64,000 bases of DNA from Mesocentrotus franciscanus (Eukaryota; Echinodermata; Echinoidea; Camarodonta; Strongylocentrotidae): positions 2,634,646 to 2,698,645 of the forward strand of contig CP137686.1 in the NCBI GenBank assembly GCA_037976565.1, written 5' to 3'. Positions 1 through 11,417 of the stretch are shown piece after piece. How positions within the stretch are numbered: position 1 is the stretch's first letter; every line of letters begins with the position of its first letter. Both the position numbers and the translations under genes were made by a program. Under the pieces are notes generated by a model that saw nothing but the letters and a program-made list of their open reading frames with translations, was not told where the DNA came from and did no database searches.

Positions 1-1349
1 ATCTGAAATAAAATCAATGGCATTGAGTGCTTGCATATCCAGACTTGGAGTATCTCGTTTTCAACTACATCACCTGCTTCTCCGCAATCGAGTTTCATCT
101 GCTTAAAGAGAAGGTCGAGTTCTGGTGAAGATTAGAAATAATCTGCGAGCTTTTTCATCCTCTGGATGTCCGAGTTTTGGGAGATTATCAAAGAAGAGTT
201 GCCCTCCGAGAAGTATTGCTTTTGACATTTCCTTATGATGGGAATATGCGAAAACTTGCTGAAAACGTTTGGACCAGAAATTCATATCACGTATTTGTAT
301 AATTTTTATTTACTTGGTTCTGTGAGCAGCGTATGTGATCTTCAGCAACATGGGGTCACTTTCTTTTTATTTTGATTACTGCGAGACTTCACAGTCGTGG
401 CCATGGTGATAGTATACATCGATTCTTATGTACTTCAAAGTAAATCATCCCCAATTGTTTCCTGGCAGTTTCTTTCACGATGTAATCCGATGATCAGTCA
501 CCACTTTAATTTTAAAACCTCAGTCACACCGCCACACCGATCCCAAACCGATGTCATTAGTGGTAAATGTAATTTTCCTCTCGGTCTCGGCCTCCGTCTT
601 GTTGATGTGACCGGGGTGTTGTGTTGAAACCACAGGGCGTTGCAGCGTTGACGAGGGCAGAGGTAGACCACAGCCTCTTTATTATATTAAATGGATTCTC
701 TGCCAAGAGAGTGGAGTGTAAGGTGTAACTGTCGATCTATAGTTAGACATAAGCGGCCTTCGAATTCATTTGAAAAGCTACATCTAACACGATCGCAACG
801 TCTTTCAAGAAATCAAGCAAAGGGCAATTTCCGTATAGAAATGTGCCGTCCATATTTGGTTGATATGTGCGAACATGACAATGGATGTCTAGACAAATAC
901 AATGGGATATTGATTGTCTTGATTATTATCCATATTTCTCTTCCATACGATAGACCAGACCAGATATAGCAATTTCTTAGTCCATTTCTCATTGCATATT
1001 TCAAATATCTTACTTAAATCTAAGTGAGATGTTGAGTTAGAGATTGAGTGTTACGCAAAATACAAGAACAAACATTAAATTCATGCGGGGACATCGTTTA
1101 GCAGATCTGCAGAAAGAAAAGTATGAGCGTCTGATTTTGAACAAGACGTTTTCTAAAACAATTTGATTTTCTTTCATACAAAATAGCCTTCTCTAAGAAA
1201 GAAATATATTCATCGGGATATAAAAAAGAAAGTAAGTATCAATAAGTAAGGATGGTGTAATAATATCACTGAAGGAAAAGGTTGCTCACTGGAACTCACT
1301 GAAATTACAATTTATGTTAGATGTCTCATCCAATTATGTTGCACCCATT
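1..1349. other. Intergenic DNA with one end of a dispersed repeat
   Basis: No supportable gene is seen. Positions 103-290 resemble 18358-18545: both begin with TTAA followed by AGAGAA and a GTTCTGG or TTTCTGG block, and both contain a shared TTTGGACCAGA motif about 170 bases further on. The short open frames here have no recognisable domain. The homology to 18.3 kb shows that at least part of this block is repetitive. Confidence 0.5.
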
Positions 1350-2012
1350 CAATGCATTATGAATGTTGCATGCATATTTGTTTTGTAAATAAAATGGTTT
1401 AACTTTGTGGGGTCACGTAGGAATCTCATACGGATTTTGCCTGAAGCAGGAAGATTTCGCATAACCATTCGTGCTACGAAAGATTTCAATGACTGTTACC
1501 TGGTTACTGACCTTGTCACAAAGTGAGGGAGAGAGGAGGAAAGCGATTAGAGAGAGAGAGAGAGAGAGAGAGGGAGAGGAAAACTGGGAAAAGAGAGAGA
1601 TGCAAAATGAATCTCAATAATAATTTGTGATATGAACGAATATTCAGGAACATATGCGATGTCTATTCATCTCTTTTTAATCTGAATGAGAAAGGGAAAG
1701 ATATAAGAAATAAAAAGGATTGTTAATATTATTTTGCATCACCTCACTGCATTATGTTACATTAAAATTTGTTTTGTAAACAATAACATGGTCTATTTTG
1801 AGGGATCACTTGGAAGTCTCATACGGACATTGCCTGAAGCAAAAATATTTATCATGAGCATTCGTACTATGAAATATTCCAAAGACTGACCGCGTCGCAG
1901 AGAGGGAGAGGACGCGGGGAAACGAATAAAGACAGGAAGAAGGAGATAGAGAAGAAAGAGAAAAAGAGATAGATAGATAAGATAGAGAGAGAGGTAGAGA
2001 GAGAGAGAGATG

Positions 2013-2043
<31 letters not shown>

Positions 2044-2165
2044 GAGGAAGAAAGTAATGCAAAATATTTAAAAAGTCAATGCTAATTTGTGCTATGAGTG
2101 AATTTAGAAACATCTTCCTGACCTCCTCTGAATGAGAAAGGGAGAGGGAATAAATAAGAGGATAA
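1350..2165. repeat. Imperfect tandem duplication, unit about 390-450 bp, with GA tracts
   Basis: Two related units lie in direct order. Unit 1 starts near 1376 and unit 2 near 1767; both begin with a TTTGTTTTGTAAA block. Shared blocks then follow in the same order: GTCTCATACGGA or ATCTCATACGGA, TTGCCTGAAGCA, a CATTCGTGCTA or CATTCGTACTA block, a GA microsatellite, ATGCAAAAT, and TCTGAATGAGAAAGGGA (1681 and 2127). Unit 2 is longer mainly because its GA tract (about 1980-2040) has expanded. The long serine/leucine-rich frames on the minus strand are translations of the CT strand and not genes. Confidence 0.75.
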
Positions 2166-2600
2166 GATCAAATGAAGAAAACAGAGAGCGAATGAGACAG
2201 AGAGTGATAGGTAAAGAAATACAACGTGAGGCACAGGAAATTAGACAAATGCGGTACAGAAAAGAGGATAATGAGAGTAAAATTGTGAGATATGGAAATG
2301 AGGAATACAAAAAGAGGAGACATACGATATTGAGACACGAGGAGAAGAGTAAGAGGAGCAAATAAAAAGAAAGTGAGAACATTGAAAAAGATAGCGATAA
2401 AGAAATGGAGAGTCGAGAAAACGAAAGATAAAGAAAGAGAAACAAAGAGGATAAATGTGAGGTGCAAGATGAAGTAGAGAGTGAGAGAGAGAGAGAGAGA
2501 GGGGGGGGGGTGATAGATGGAGAGACAGAGAGAGAGAGAGAGAGACGGAGAGAATAAATGAGGTAAGAACAAAATGAGGATGAGAGCAATGATAAAAAAC
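2166..2600. repeat. GA-rich low-complexity tract
   Basis: A purine-rich plus strand with AG runs at about 2479-2545 and a poly-G interruption near 2501-2510. Open frames on both strands are composition artefacts rich in Ser/Leu or Arg/Glu. Confidence 0.8.
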
Positions 2601-4790
2601 CCATAGATCAAGCCAAGACGAACGCTGTGCAGCAATCCCTGCATTATTGCCACTGTGACAATAAAAAAAAAACGAACCAAAAGGTTGGATCTTCTTTCGA
2701 CATCCCAGCCAGAAATCAAATCTCTACGGAAGGCAAACAAACTTATTTGATCTTTTAACCATTCTCTCTTCTTCATCTTAGGCGCTGTATTTATTGAAAA
2801 ATGCGATAGCCCCGTAGCTTTTGATGCCACTTTTATATTACGGGTGACGATCCCTGATTGCGTAAAAGTCCAGAGGGCTATACTACGGCAGCCAACATTT
2901 TGATGTGAATGAACCCACGACATGGCCACATTTACAGGTCATGTGCTATGGACATGATGGAATCGGGAGGGCGAAACACAGTACAGCTGAATATCTCCCA
3001 ACGAATTTCTCTTTCTTGTCCTAGCCCTACAGCGCGGACGGTAATTCAAGATGAATTGGGGAAGAAGGAGAAGAAGAAAAAGAGTACAACTTTAATGAGA
3101 TAAAGTTAGCACATTGCACACGGGGTATCAAGGTCGCTCTCAAATTTCAAAGTGAGGTTTTGATTAGTTAAATTTGAATAAGATTCTTCAATGTTCCGGA
3201 ACGAAGGGAAATCAGCCAGGGTTCTTTGAACATGTTGAATACCTTGATATGTAGATAATCAGGTCATTATTTTTATATGTTCCATTTCAGTTTCATCCTT
3301 CACTTTTCAAAATTAGCTAAATATTTTAATGCAATTTAGTCTTCCACTTATGCGTGCCGTATAGTTTATGACCCTTTTTTGCGTTTGTTTATTTGGATGT
3401 CCTTTTTCTCTCTCTCCCTTTTTTGTTTTTTTTGGGGGCATGTTTTCTTCAATAAATGTTTGTCATTCATGCGTCTTCTCATCGATTGATTTATGTAGGA
3501 AGTATATGATACATTTATCTATCTGTTTATTTACTGTTTCTTCTTCGTCTTCTTCAAAGCTGTTACAGCCTCAATTTTTTGCAGTAGTTTACATTTATGA
3601 TAAACTTTTCACACATACATGACAGATTGAAGTTATATACCCTACTTAGCTAGTGAAATGAAAATGTTCGGAATTATGAATTATACTCAGATGTTACACA
3701 TTTTAGATTTATTATGCTGCATGTAATAATCAGGATTTGCTACAGTTTTTACAAAGGAATTATTCCGCTTAAACGGACTTGCTAACATTGTTCAGATGAG
3801 AGAGAAAATGGTGCTAAGTTAGTGACTCTAATGCTAAATGTACAATTAAAGATAATCTGAAAGTTTGAGTGAAAACAGACCATTATGAATGGTAAAAATT
3901 GGGGAAAACGGATCTGATCGATTCCTGAATTCTCCCAACTATATTATTATAATTTAATTAAATTCTAGGTGAATGTATATCGTCACAAAGCAATGAATTG
4001 GTCTATGAACTATTCCAAACATTTAAGTGTTGACAGATTTTTAAAAGCCTGTTTCATGTCTTATTTTCATGGAAAAACGGTTGAGAAAATTCAAAAATTG
4101 GTTGGGAGAATTTACTGTTAGAGGATGTTGCACAGCGCGCCTTCAAAGAAAACCATAAATATCTTTGTGGTTTGAGAATTTTTTCAGGTTTTTTTGCATG
4201 TTAGAGGGTTAATACAGTAGAAGGAATATATTACGTAACATTTCATCCAAAAATTATGCAGTTTTTTCATCAACCTTCATCAATGTTACCGGTTCACTTT
4301 AATAAGTAAGACAAATTAGATAAAAGACATCCGTTTCCGCTTTGGATGAAATGCGGGGAAATAAATCACTAACAACTGAAGCGTAATCACTAGACACAAA
4401 ACATATATCATTCATTAGTTCATAGGGTTAGGTATCTGACAACAAACACGTCGAACTAAATGAGATGGATGCAATGGTAGATTAACTTTCTAAATCGTTT
4501 GTTTTAGAAGCTCATGCAGGCATGACGTTAAAAACCAAACATGATCTAAAGCAGACGTCACGGTATATACCGCTAGTAACAGAAGAAGCCGTGATGAAGT
4601 AACTTGTTCAAGCTAAAGACGAACTGTCTGCGATGCCATTAGGTCTTCAATTACATCCAATATATAGGTCATCAGATATTCAATATTTTGGCTGATCTGT
4701 ATTCCATGCTGTGCACAGCTCCCATTACCCCCCACGTTAAGTGGCACGCGTGTTGCGCATGCGGTATAGTGCACATCTTTCATGTCTTGA
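2601..4790. other. Unique AT-rich intergenic DNA
   Basis: No gene, tRNA or clear repeat was recognised. Short frames such as 2909-3103 and 3368-3622 show no domain, no splice-site context and no compositional bias beyond local base content. Confidence 0.5.
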
Positions 4791-4810
4791 TAATGTGTGG
4801 TGACAGCTAG

Positions 4811-4957
4811 TAGTCTTGAGGTAAACCAAGAAACGTATCTTAAAGGCATACTAAACCTGCGTTTATGTAGAGATTACACCTACAGCTTTTAGTCTTGAGG
4901 TAAACCCAGATACGTAGCTTAAAGGCATACTAAACATGCGTTTAGGTGTAGATTAAT
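4811..4957. repeat. 79-bp tandem duplication
   Basis: The block TAGTCTTGAGGTAAACC, then ACGTA, then CTTAAAGGCATACTAAAC and TGCGTTTA occurs at 4811 and again at 4890, a 79-base period. The TTAAAGGCATACTAAAC core resembles the start of TTAA-targeted MITEs, so the pair could be two abutting element ends. Confidence 0.8.
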
Positions 4958-5505
4958 TGAATACGGCATGTTCAAAGTTGACCTCTTATACAGTATTCTT
5001 ACTATCATACAACCGTCTAAAAACATTTTTAAAAGGTCAAACAAACCAAGCGCAGGGTTGCCAAAAGGAAGATTTTATATACAGATATAAATTAGTGACT
5101 ATTGTATTATGTCATTGTATTGATTGTATACTTTTGTACTTCTTCACCATTTTAGCAGTTTTATGAGAACCAACAAAAAACGCATCGTAGGTACGCCGAC
5201 TAACATCAGTGAGCACTGCGCAACCAATGTAGTAGACATTCACCAGATGCATATCAAAAACCCTTCCCCTCCCCTCCCCTCCCGAGAGCAAGGAGGAACA
5301 TACTTAGCCTAGGCACTGGGTGACTGGCTTGTTCATGTTTGGCCTTCAAATTAAGAATGGTGGGGGTACGTCGACTTCATTCTGTGCTTGATACGCCATG
5401 TAGTCCTAGCATCGACGCCCCCAATAACTCCGTTAGCTAAAAGGTCAAACTCGAATTCGGTTGCGTAATGACCTGATTACGGGATAGTTACCCTAATACC
5501 CGTAA
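4958..5505. other. Intergenic DNA
   Basis: No gene is supported. The only local oddity is a run of CCCCT units at about 5262-5282. Confidence 0.45.
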
Positions 5506-5507
5506 CT

Positions 5508-5795
5508 GTAGAGGTGTCGTGGTCGAGTGGGTACGTCACCGGACTGTGGATCGCATGGTCCGCGGTTCGAGTCTCGCCGCGGCACTTATGTCCTTTGGCA
5601 AGACATTTATCTACAGTTGCCACCCTCGACCCAGGTGATGTAAATTGGTACCCGGCGGGAATGAATTTCTTGAGATGCTAGAGCACCATAATGGCAGCCA
5701 TGCTAAAGACGGGGTAATAATAATATTGTGGAGATCCAGGAGTGTCAAGTCTGGCAGACATGAGCGCTATACAAGAGCCAACTATTCTTTTTAAA
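5508..5795 (+). mobile_element. tRNA-derived SINE, copy 1
   Basis: The head looks like a tRNA with internal RNA polymerase III promoter elements: an A-box-like TGGTCGAGTGG at 5520-5530 and a B box GGTTCGAGTCT at 5564-5574. The rest is not tRNA. The body contains GTCCTTTGGCAAGACATTTA and GTAAATTGGTACCCGGCGG, which recur in related copies at about 55.7 kb (minus) and 58.6 kb (plus). The tail ends near GAGCGCTATACAAGAG before an A/T-rich run. Established knowledge: short elements with tRNA heads are mobilised by LINE reverse transcriptases and do not encode protein. Exact ends were not fixed because no target duplication was identified. Confidence 0.85.
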
Positions 5796-5799
5796 TTTT

Positions 5800-8200
5800 T
5801 TTATTATTAACTCATAATAACACCTTTCGGTATCTATTAATGTCTCTATTGACCCATTACTTCAATGTTATTTCTCCCTTTCCCTTAAAGCTTCAAATGT
5901 ATACGATATTATCTTTTCAAGATTACCACCACTTGTCCAAACCTTTTAAATTATATTTCACTGTCCTTCATCTCTTCAACGTTTCCCTCCTTCTTTTCAA
6001 AATGTATATTCGACTGTCTACTACGTCATCAGAATGACCCAACCAAACTCATCCTATCCAGATAAAAACATGTTCTTTTTCAATTGCCCACTATATGCCC
6101 CCCTCTCTCTTTCTCCCCTCTCTCTCTCTCTCTCTCTCATTTCATCCCTGTAATGCCACCCCTATTAAAACAGTAGCCTACCCTCCGCCTGAACTTGAAT
6201 CCATTACCCCCTGATATATATATACAAAGTATGTGAATGTGTTTGGGTGTAACGGGATCCTGATATTGATAGTGGTGTGACAACTCTTCTCTATCAATAT
6301 ACGCTAGCCTGAGATACATTCACTTCATATTTGTTATCTACAGCTAGTGAAAGGGGCTTCCAAGAAACATTTAGCATTATTTTAGTATATATCTGTGGAT
6401 GAGTTACCTTCTAAGTAGGATTATATTTCAGACTACCGAAATATGGACATTCATATTTGTAGCAAGATTGTCGTGATAAACATCGACCATTATTGATTTT
6501 CCACTATCGCCAAAAGTAGCGTTTTGTCGCTATTGTCGAAGTCCTACCGATAGGGGGCGCATATGCAAGATTCAAGATTCGAGATCCAAGATTCATTTAT
6601 TTAACTCATCAATATGAAATACAATACAAACAAAGTGCATAATTTCACATAGTAAGTATACATGAAATATATGAAGAAAAAACAACAACAGAGTGTAACC
6701 AACAATTTGGTGAGAAAACGAGAAATAGGAATGAGTGGAGGTCAAGATTAAAGATCTTTAGGAGATTATTGGAAAAATTGCAGGTCAAGTGGATATAGAG
6801 AAGGGAATGAAAGGGGATATAGGTCAAGATGACAGGAAGAGAGGATTGGAACTTGTAAGACCCTATATAGAACAAGCTTAATAGAAGACCCACTAGTATG
6901 TACATAGTTACAGATATATTTTACCACGTGTCCAACGTGTTATGGCGCCAACGATAACAAAATGCACAAAAGGTCATTTTAAGGAAAATTACCGGTAGAT
7001 GTTGTAACCTTTCTACAAGACAGATAATACTATGGGGGAATATAATAATGTCAGAAGAAGAATCATTATTATCAATAGAGATGATGAACGTTTCACTGTA
7101 TATCACGACATGTGATCAGAGTTTGGCTTTCATATTTCGGTTTGTGTGTATTAAACAGAACCACATTATTGAAAATATTCGCTTCACTGCGGCGTAAATT
7201 ATGCAAAGCTTTAACAGCAAATTAATTTGATAAGTCGTTTCAGTTGTTTACCCTAGATATTGTACTCTCAAAGCATGGGATAATATAGTGGGCACTCTAC
7301 TGATTAATTATGTAGACCTATATATTACTGTGATCAAATTACTAGGTTTGTTTGCGATGGAATGACTTGCCTTACCTAATCAAACATGCATTGGTATATG
7401 CAATTATGCATGTGTATATGAACGAAATAGTGTCAGTATAATCATTTGGTTATAGCGTACAGTAATAACTGGACAGATATTGAATCAGTCTGCAATGCGG
7501 ATTAAACGTTTCTGCAAAAGGGATTCCTTTTAAAGCTAATCTTGAGCTCTGGTATGGGAATCGTATTTTGAGAGAACATTGCTATGATTTATTCTGGATT
7601 TGTTATCCTACAGTATATTGGTTGTTTGAACCAGTGAAAAAAAAATTCGATAAACACCACAACTCCCATTTGCACATAATGACCTGTGTTAAGCACATGG
7701 TGTCGGGTCTACTTTCCCCGATTTTCTTATCTTTCTATGCTCATTACTCAGCTACTATACATTTTCTACCTACATTTTGTTGGCACATAATCTTGATTTT
7801 ATTTATTGCCATATGAACCAGCGTCGTCTGTATAAGTTGATGACTCTTAGTCTGATGATAATACATTAATTCAGTAAATCATTATGTCTTATAGATTGCC
7901 ATGTTATAACATAACATAGCGGGTGGTGTTCGAAACACGTCATAGATATGAATTATTCGAAAATATATAAAACATTAATGTTGCGATGAAAAAAATAAAT
8001 CATCAATGATATTGACAATACATTGAAAGGGAGTTTCAATCTCGCATGTTATTGCTCATGAAACATATATAATTATGCTGCAAAATGCTTTTTAAAAATG
8101 GGGTATTAAGTATTCGAGTTCATTCATTATTTCATTGACAGTTCTCGTGTGTCACTTATCCGAAAATAAAACAAGGGTCGTAATTTTCTCGTCATAAGCA
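5800..8200. other. Intergenic DNA with a possible LINE 3' end
   Basis: No gene is supported. A CT microsatellite lies at about 6103-6139. At about 6566-6660, repeated AAGATTC motifs are followed by TTCATTTATTTAACTCATC, which resembles the 3' ends of CR1/L2-type LINE or SINE families; this is a pattern judgement without alignment. The remainder is AT-rich with no recognisable frame. Confidence 0.4.
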
Positions 8201-8319
8201 TAAGGCTGGAGGGGAGAGAATTATTTTCAGTGCAAACGAAATCCATTTCAAACAAAAACATGGAGGGAATCCATAGACGATCCCTGGAGGAAGCGATGAA
8301 CTCTCCCAGTGCACTCCAG

Positions 8320-9028
8320 TTACGAGTGCATGATTGAGAGTGGAGAGGAGGAGGAGGAAGGGGTAGGGAGGGAGTGGGGGTACGAGGATAGGGCGCAGAG
8401 GTGAACGAGAGAGAGAGAGAGAGATGTAAAGGGGGGAATGATGATACATGGAGAGGAAACTTTGGAGAGAGAGAGAGATAAGTTGGAGGAGAGAAAACTA
8501 AGGTATACGGATGGAGATGGAGAGAAAGGAGAGATACATTAAAGGGAGATGACGAGTGGATGAATGAAAGTTGAGGGGAGGAGCAGGGGAATGGGATAAG
8601 AGGATAGGGGCAAGGATATAAAAGAGAGATGTGAAGGGGTAAATGATGATACATGGAGAGGAAACTTTGGAGAGAGGGAGAGATAAGTTGGAATAGAGAA
8701 AATTAAGGTATAAGGACGGAGATGGAGAGAAAGGAGAAATACATTAAAGGGAGATGACGAGTGGATGAATGAGAGTTGAGGGGAGGAGAAGGGGAATGGG
8801 GTAAGAGGATAGGGGGGCAAGGATATAAGAGAGATAGATGTGAAGGGGTAAATGATGAGAAATGGAGAGAGTCCCCAGGAGAGAGAGAAAATGAAAGACA
8901 GAAAATGAAGGTATAAGGAGGGAGATGGGGAGAAAGGAAAGATATGGGGCGGAGTGATACGAGTGGATGATTGAGAGTTGAGGCGAGGAGAAAGGGGTAT
9001 GGGGTAAGAGGATAGGAGGTAGGGGTAA

Positions 9029-9060
<32 letters not shown>

Positions 9061-9820
9061 AGAGAGAGTGGCAAATTGGAAACAGGTTGGAAAGGAGAAT
9101 AGCAAAAGGAGAAAGGGACAGACGAAGTTTAGAGAGAAGGGAGAAAGATGGGAGAATGAAATAAAGGGGTAGGGAGGAGTGAGGGAGGGAGAAGGGGAAG
9201 GGGAAACAGAAGGGAAGAAGAATGGATGAGTAGGGCACTCCAGATACGAGTGGATGATTGAATGTATAGATGAGGATAAGGAGTATTGGGTAAGAGGTAA
9301 AGGCGCAGGGAAAGAGAGGGTGGGGGAAATTAGGGTGGGGGAGTTTGTAGGATGGGGCTGGACCTGAAGGAACGGGAAAAGAAGAAGGAAGACAAATGGA
9401 TGAGAAGGGAAGAAGAATGGTGAAGGGCGAAGGGAGGGGCGGGCATTCCGGATACACGTGAATGCCTGAGAGTGGAGCGGGATGAGAAGAAGTATAGGGC
9501 GAGAGAATAGTGGTAGGATCAGAAAGGGGATGTGTGGGATAAGGATGAAAAAGGGGGAGAGAAAGGGTGAGTGAGAAGGAAGAGTGAAGGAAGGGGGTAG
9601 TGCACTTCAGAGACGAGCGGATGATTGAATGTAGAGTTGAAGAGAAGAACACTAGGGCGAGAGAATATGCGCAGAGGTAAGATAGATAGTGGGCGGAAGG
9701 AAGGAGGAGGTACTTAGAAGGGAGGGCGGAGGGATACAAAGTGGGAGAGAAGGGAGAGAGATAGATAATACGGGACGGAGGGAGGCAAGAGGAAGGGGAT
9801 AGGGAAGGGACGGAGGACGT
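8320..9820. repeat. GA-rich minisatellite, about 200-bp units
   Basis: An anchor motif close to ACGAGTGGATGATTGA recurs at about 8323, 8553, 8758, 8960, 9248, 9454 and 9613, spacings of roughly 160-290 and most often about 205. The units starting at 8551 and 8756 match closely over most of their length; units after 9200 are more diverged. Each anchor is followed by GAGAGTTGAGG-like and AGAGGATAGG-like blocks. The plus strand is almost entirely purine, so long proline/serine/leucine-rich frames appear on the minus strand; they are not genes. Confidence 0.85.
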
Positions 9821-10576
9821 GGAGGGGGCAAACATCCTTTCTCTAACCAGAAATTCAAGAGCGTTGACCAGAAATTGCCTGAGGATTAAGAGAAAACAGG
9901 ACAAAACAGTCAGGGTGATTGGATGTAGAGGACACAGACAGATTAAACGAAAGGGAAAAAATGAGTGAGATGTAGGGGATACTTCTTGGGAGATGCAGGG
10001 AAGTGTAAAATCTACTTGATTTTCTTGTGACATTTCGATCGGGTAAAAATAAAAGGAGCCTCTAAAACTACGTCATTAGATTGTCTATGCGAGGAGGACA
10101 AGAGGGGCTCCTTGAGATTGGGTATCACGGTGTTAATTTCTCCTCGGGTAGACTCGGCGATGGCTCGCACGGGAGCCACGCTCGAGCTTGGCTCGAAGTT
10201 CTTGGGTTTGTAGGGCGACACTTTTTTGGAGACGTGTACATGTATTGGGATGCTTGTTACTACCAAGTATGCGTGCACCGAGAGCTTTGAGAGGTGCGGG
10301 GAGGCCCCCTCGGGAGATTGCGAGTTCATGAATTAAACAAGAGACGGGCTAACAGTGATGGAAAATTACGACGCGGCATCATGTACGCCATTATGCATTC
10401 AGATATCGAGAAAAATGGAATGGGTGAAATAAATCTCAGCCCTGGATCTTGTGTTATTCCGTGGGAGGTGAATGGATTCAAACGAGAGAAAAAATGGGAG
10501 GGGAGGGCGGCGAAAATGGTGTTAAAGTGTCTTGAGGGTATTTACTAGAATCATGTTAGTCATGATTTTCGTGGAC
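9821..10576. other. Intergenic DNA with overlapping short open frames
   Basis: Between 10012 and 10548 there are overlapping frames on both strands (105 residues on minus, 69 and 84 on plus). None has a recognisable domain. The simultaneous opening of both strands fits chance in a G-rich stretch better than an exon, although a small exon cannot be excluded. Confidence 0.4.
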
Positions 10577-10771
10577 TTAAAGTCCGTCTGCACTACATGT
10601 AGCTACTTGCGGCCTCTATATGGCAAACAATGCCTAAGCGATACCCGTTAGTCCCCCATGATTCCCTTTTTCTTACGTTAATTGAGAGCTGATTTGACGA
10701 GATAACCACCTGTCAGTGACCACGCAGGGAGGTCTAATCCCTCCTGGCCAAACAAGTGCAGACAGACTTAA
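10577..10771. mobile_element. Short TTAA-flanked MITE, family A copy 1
   Basis: TTAA at 10577-10580 is followed by AGTCCGTCTGCAC, and the right end reads GTGCAGACAGAC followed by TTAA at 10768-10771. The ends are inverted repeats and the flanks a direct TTAA. The interior contains AACAATGCCTAAGCG, GAGATAACC, CTGTCAGTGACCACGC and TAATCCCTCCTGGCCAAAC, all shared in the same order with 58286-58472. At about 190 bp it is far too short to encode a transposase. Established knowledge: piggyBac and Kolobok DNA transposons target TTAA. Which superfamily mobilised this family is not decidable here. Confidence 0.85.
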
Positions 10772-11185
10772 CATTCAATCCAGTAAAGTAAAGTGTTTTG
10801 GGTTTTCTTTTAACCAGTCGAGTTATCAACTTTCCTTTTTTTACAAAATATTCAAATAATGTAGTCAGAGTAACGTAACTATTTCAAGAACATGGTAAGT
10901 AGAGTGAAGGATTTGTACTTGCCAGTAAACATAAGGGCGGAATAGCGAAATAGACGAAGAATATGAGAAGACATACAAACATGATTAAAGAACTTTGTTC
11001 TGTTCAATAATGACTTGTTTTGCAATTTTTCGTCATCTTTATCGGCTTCCATAATGATACAGATAATGTCGTTTCTGTCAATTGTACGCCCATGTCATGT
11101 AGGTGCATTATGTATAGGCCTCTAATTTACATTACAGGCAATACTGACCATTTTGCATTTATGAAACTACCTTGTTAATTCAGAT
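10772..11185. other. Intergenic DNA
   Basis: AT-rich sequence with no gene or repeat recognised. Confidence 0.4.
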
Positions 11186-11189
11186 AGAA

Positions 11190-11224
11190 GGAAAGAGAAG
11201 GAGAGAAAGGAGGTGTGAGATGGA

Positions 11225-11272
<48 letters not shown>

Positions 11273-11417
11273 GGGGTGAGAGGGGGGGGGGGTACCCATC
11301 ATCTTATCATTGGTTTTGAGTGTACTATGTGAATGCAGATTGTTCTCTTGCTAAAGGGCATTGGCTGGGACTCGAACCCCTAACCATTAAAAAATGAAAT
11401 GACGTGTCCAGTGCGCC
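11190..11417 (-). mobile_element. CT-tailed tRNA-like SINE, minus copy
   Basis: Read on the minus strand, the sequence gives GCGCACTGG, then a B-box-like GGGGTTCGAGTCCC (complement at about 11367-11380), then CAGCCAATGCCCTTTAGCAAG, and finally runs into a CT microsatellite (GA on plus, about 11226-11275). The plus-strand block at 12335-12640 has the same order of parts, including the CT tail. The head resembles the second half of a tRNA; the A-box half is weak. Confidence 0.7.

Noticed and set aside
2104..2929. Overlapping minus-strand frames of 166 and 253 residues rich in Ser and Leu
   Set aside because: They translate the CT strand of a GA tract; two overlapping frames are open together, which reflects composition, not coding.
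5508..5590. A functional tRNA gene
   Set aside because: A and B boxes are present, but no full cloverleaf with paired acceptor stem could be drawn, and the sequence continues into a shared SINE body.
8127..10033. Very long minus-strand frames (up to 429 residues) rich in Pro, Ser and Leu
   Set aside because: They lie over the GA-rich minisatellite, overlap in several frames, and repeat with the satellite period; no domain is seen.
10012..10548. Overlapping plus and minus frames at 10.0-10.5 kb as a small gene
   Set aside because: No domain, no splice sites that I could defend, and both strands open at once; left as unannotated DNA.
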